This document shows positions 16,753-16,757 of a DNA stretch of 16,757 nucleotides, in pieces. The notes beneath the pieces were generated by a model, which searched no databases, had not been told where the DNA came from, and was given only the letters and a program-made list of their open reading frames with translations. Made by a program: the position numbers and the translations under genes. Numbering within the stretch: the stretch's first letter is position 1; every line of letters begins with the position of its first letter. The DNA comes from an uncultured Kingella sp. (GTDB lineage Bacteria > Pseudomonadota > Gammaproteobacteria > Burkholderiales > Neisseriaceae), in assembly GCA_916720425.1 (NCBI GenBank), contig CAKARD010000018.1, positions 1 to 16,757 of the forward strand, given 5' to 3'.

Positions 16753-16757
16753 TTCTT

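Noticed and set aside
1..16757. Possible DNA-uptake sequences of Neisseriaceae
   Set aside because: I looked for the known dialects (GCCGTCTGAA, AGGCTGCCTGAA, AGGCAGCCTGAA and relatives) on both strands by eye. The only near match (GGACTGCCTGAA, about 9500 in hemE) is 10 of 12 and lies in conserved coding sequence, so it is probably chance.

Overview
This 16.8-kb window is a compact, AT-rich proteobacterial chromosome segment made almost entirely of housekeeping genes. The closest fit is the beta-proteobacterial family Neisseriaceae. The reasons are the GlnA sequence (472 aa, type I-beta), a small secreted protein ending in an ILEEEL...QALQRELGRM-type helix, the betaproteobacterial type of RsmB/NOP methyltransferase, and a GT52 (Lst-like) glycosyltransferase. 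This placement rests on remembered family sequences, not on a search. No canonical Neisseriaceae DNA-uptake sequence was found by eye.

Plus strand, 1-7599. The window opens inside ftsI (PBP3), followed by murE, murF (4-nt overlap) and mraY. These belong to the division/cell-wall (dcw) cluster and make and use the UDP-MurNAc-pentapeptide and lipid I precursors. A long inverted repeat with a T-run follows mraY and looks like the end of this cluster. Next come an ABC-F ATPase of the YheS type and a small exported coiled-coil protein. The usual downstream dcw genes (murD, ftsW, murG) are not here.

Minus strand, 11575-7629. A DUF945/YdgA-like envelope protein is followed by hemE (uroporphyrinogen decarboxylase), a 97-aa three-helix membrane protein and a GT52 glycosyltransferase. 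The last two lie in the same reading frame, separated by a single TAA and one codon. Convergent ends meet at a perfect 14-bp inverted repeat (7610-7652).

The 230-nt divergent gap at 11576-11805 is the largest non-coding stretch. It holds a probable glnA promoter and a possible promoter for the DUF945 gene. Plus-strand glnA (glutamine synthetase) is followed by a good intrinsic terminator and a RidA/YoaB-family gene. From the right end, a tight minus-strand operon runs rodA - ratA - rnfH - RsmB/NOP-type RNA methyltransferase, with overlapping or near-touching genes.

There is no evidence for mobile elements, phage genes, CRISPR, tRNA or rRNA. The points most worth following up are the GT52 enzyme (apparently lacking the catalytic Asp of meningococcal Lst and its membrane anchor, yet preceded in frame by a membrane protein) and the two unusual inverted repeats. 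I do not see a clear new multi-gene system.
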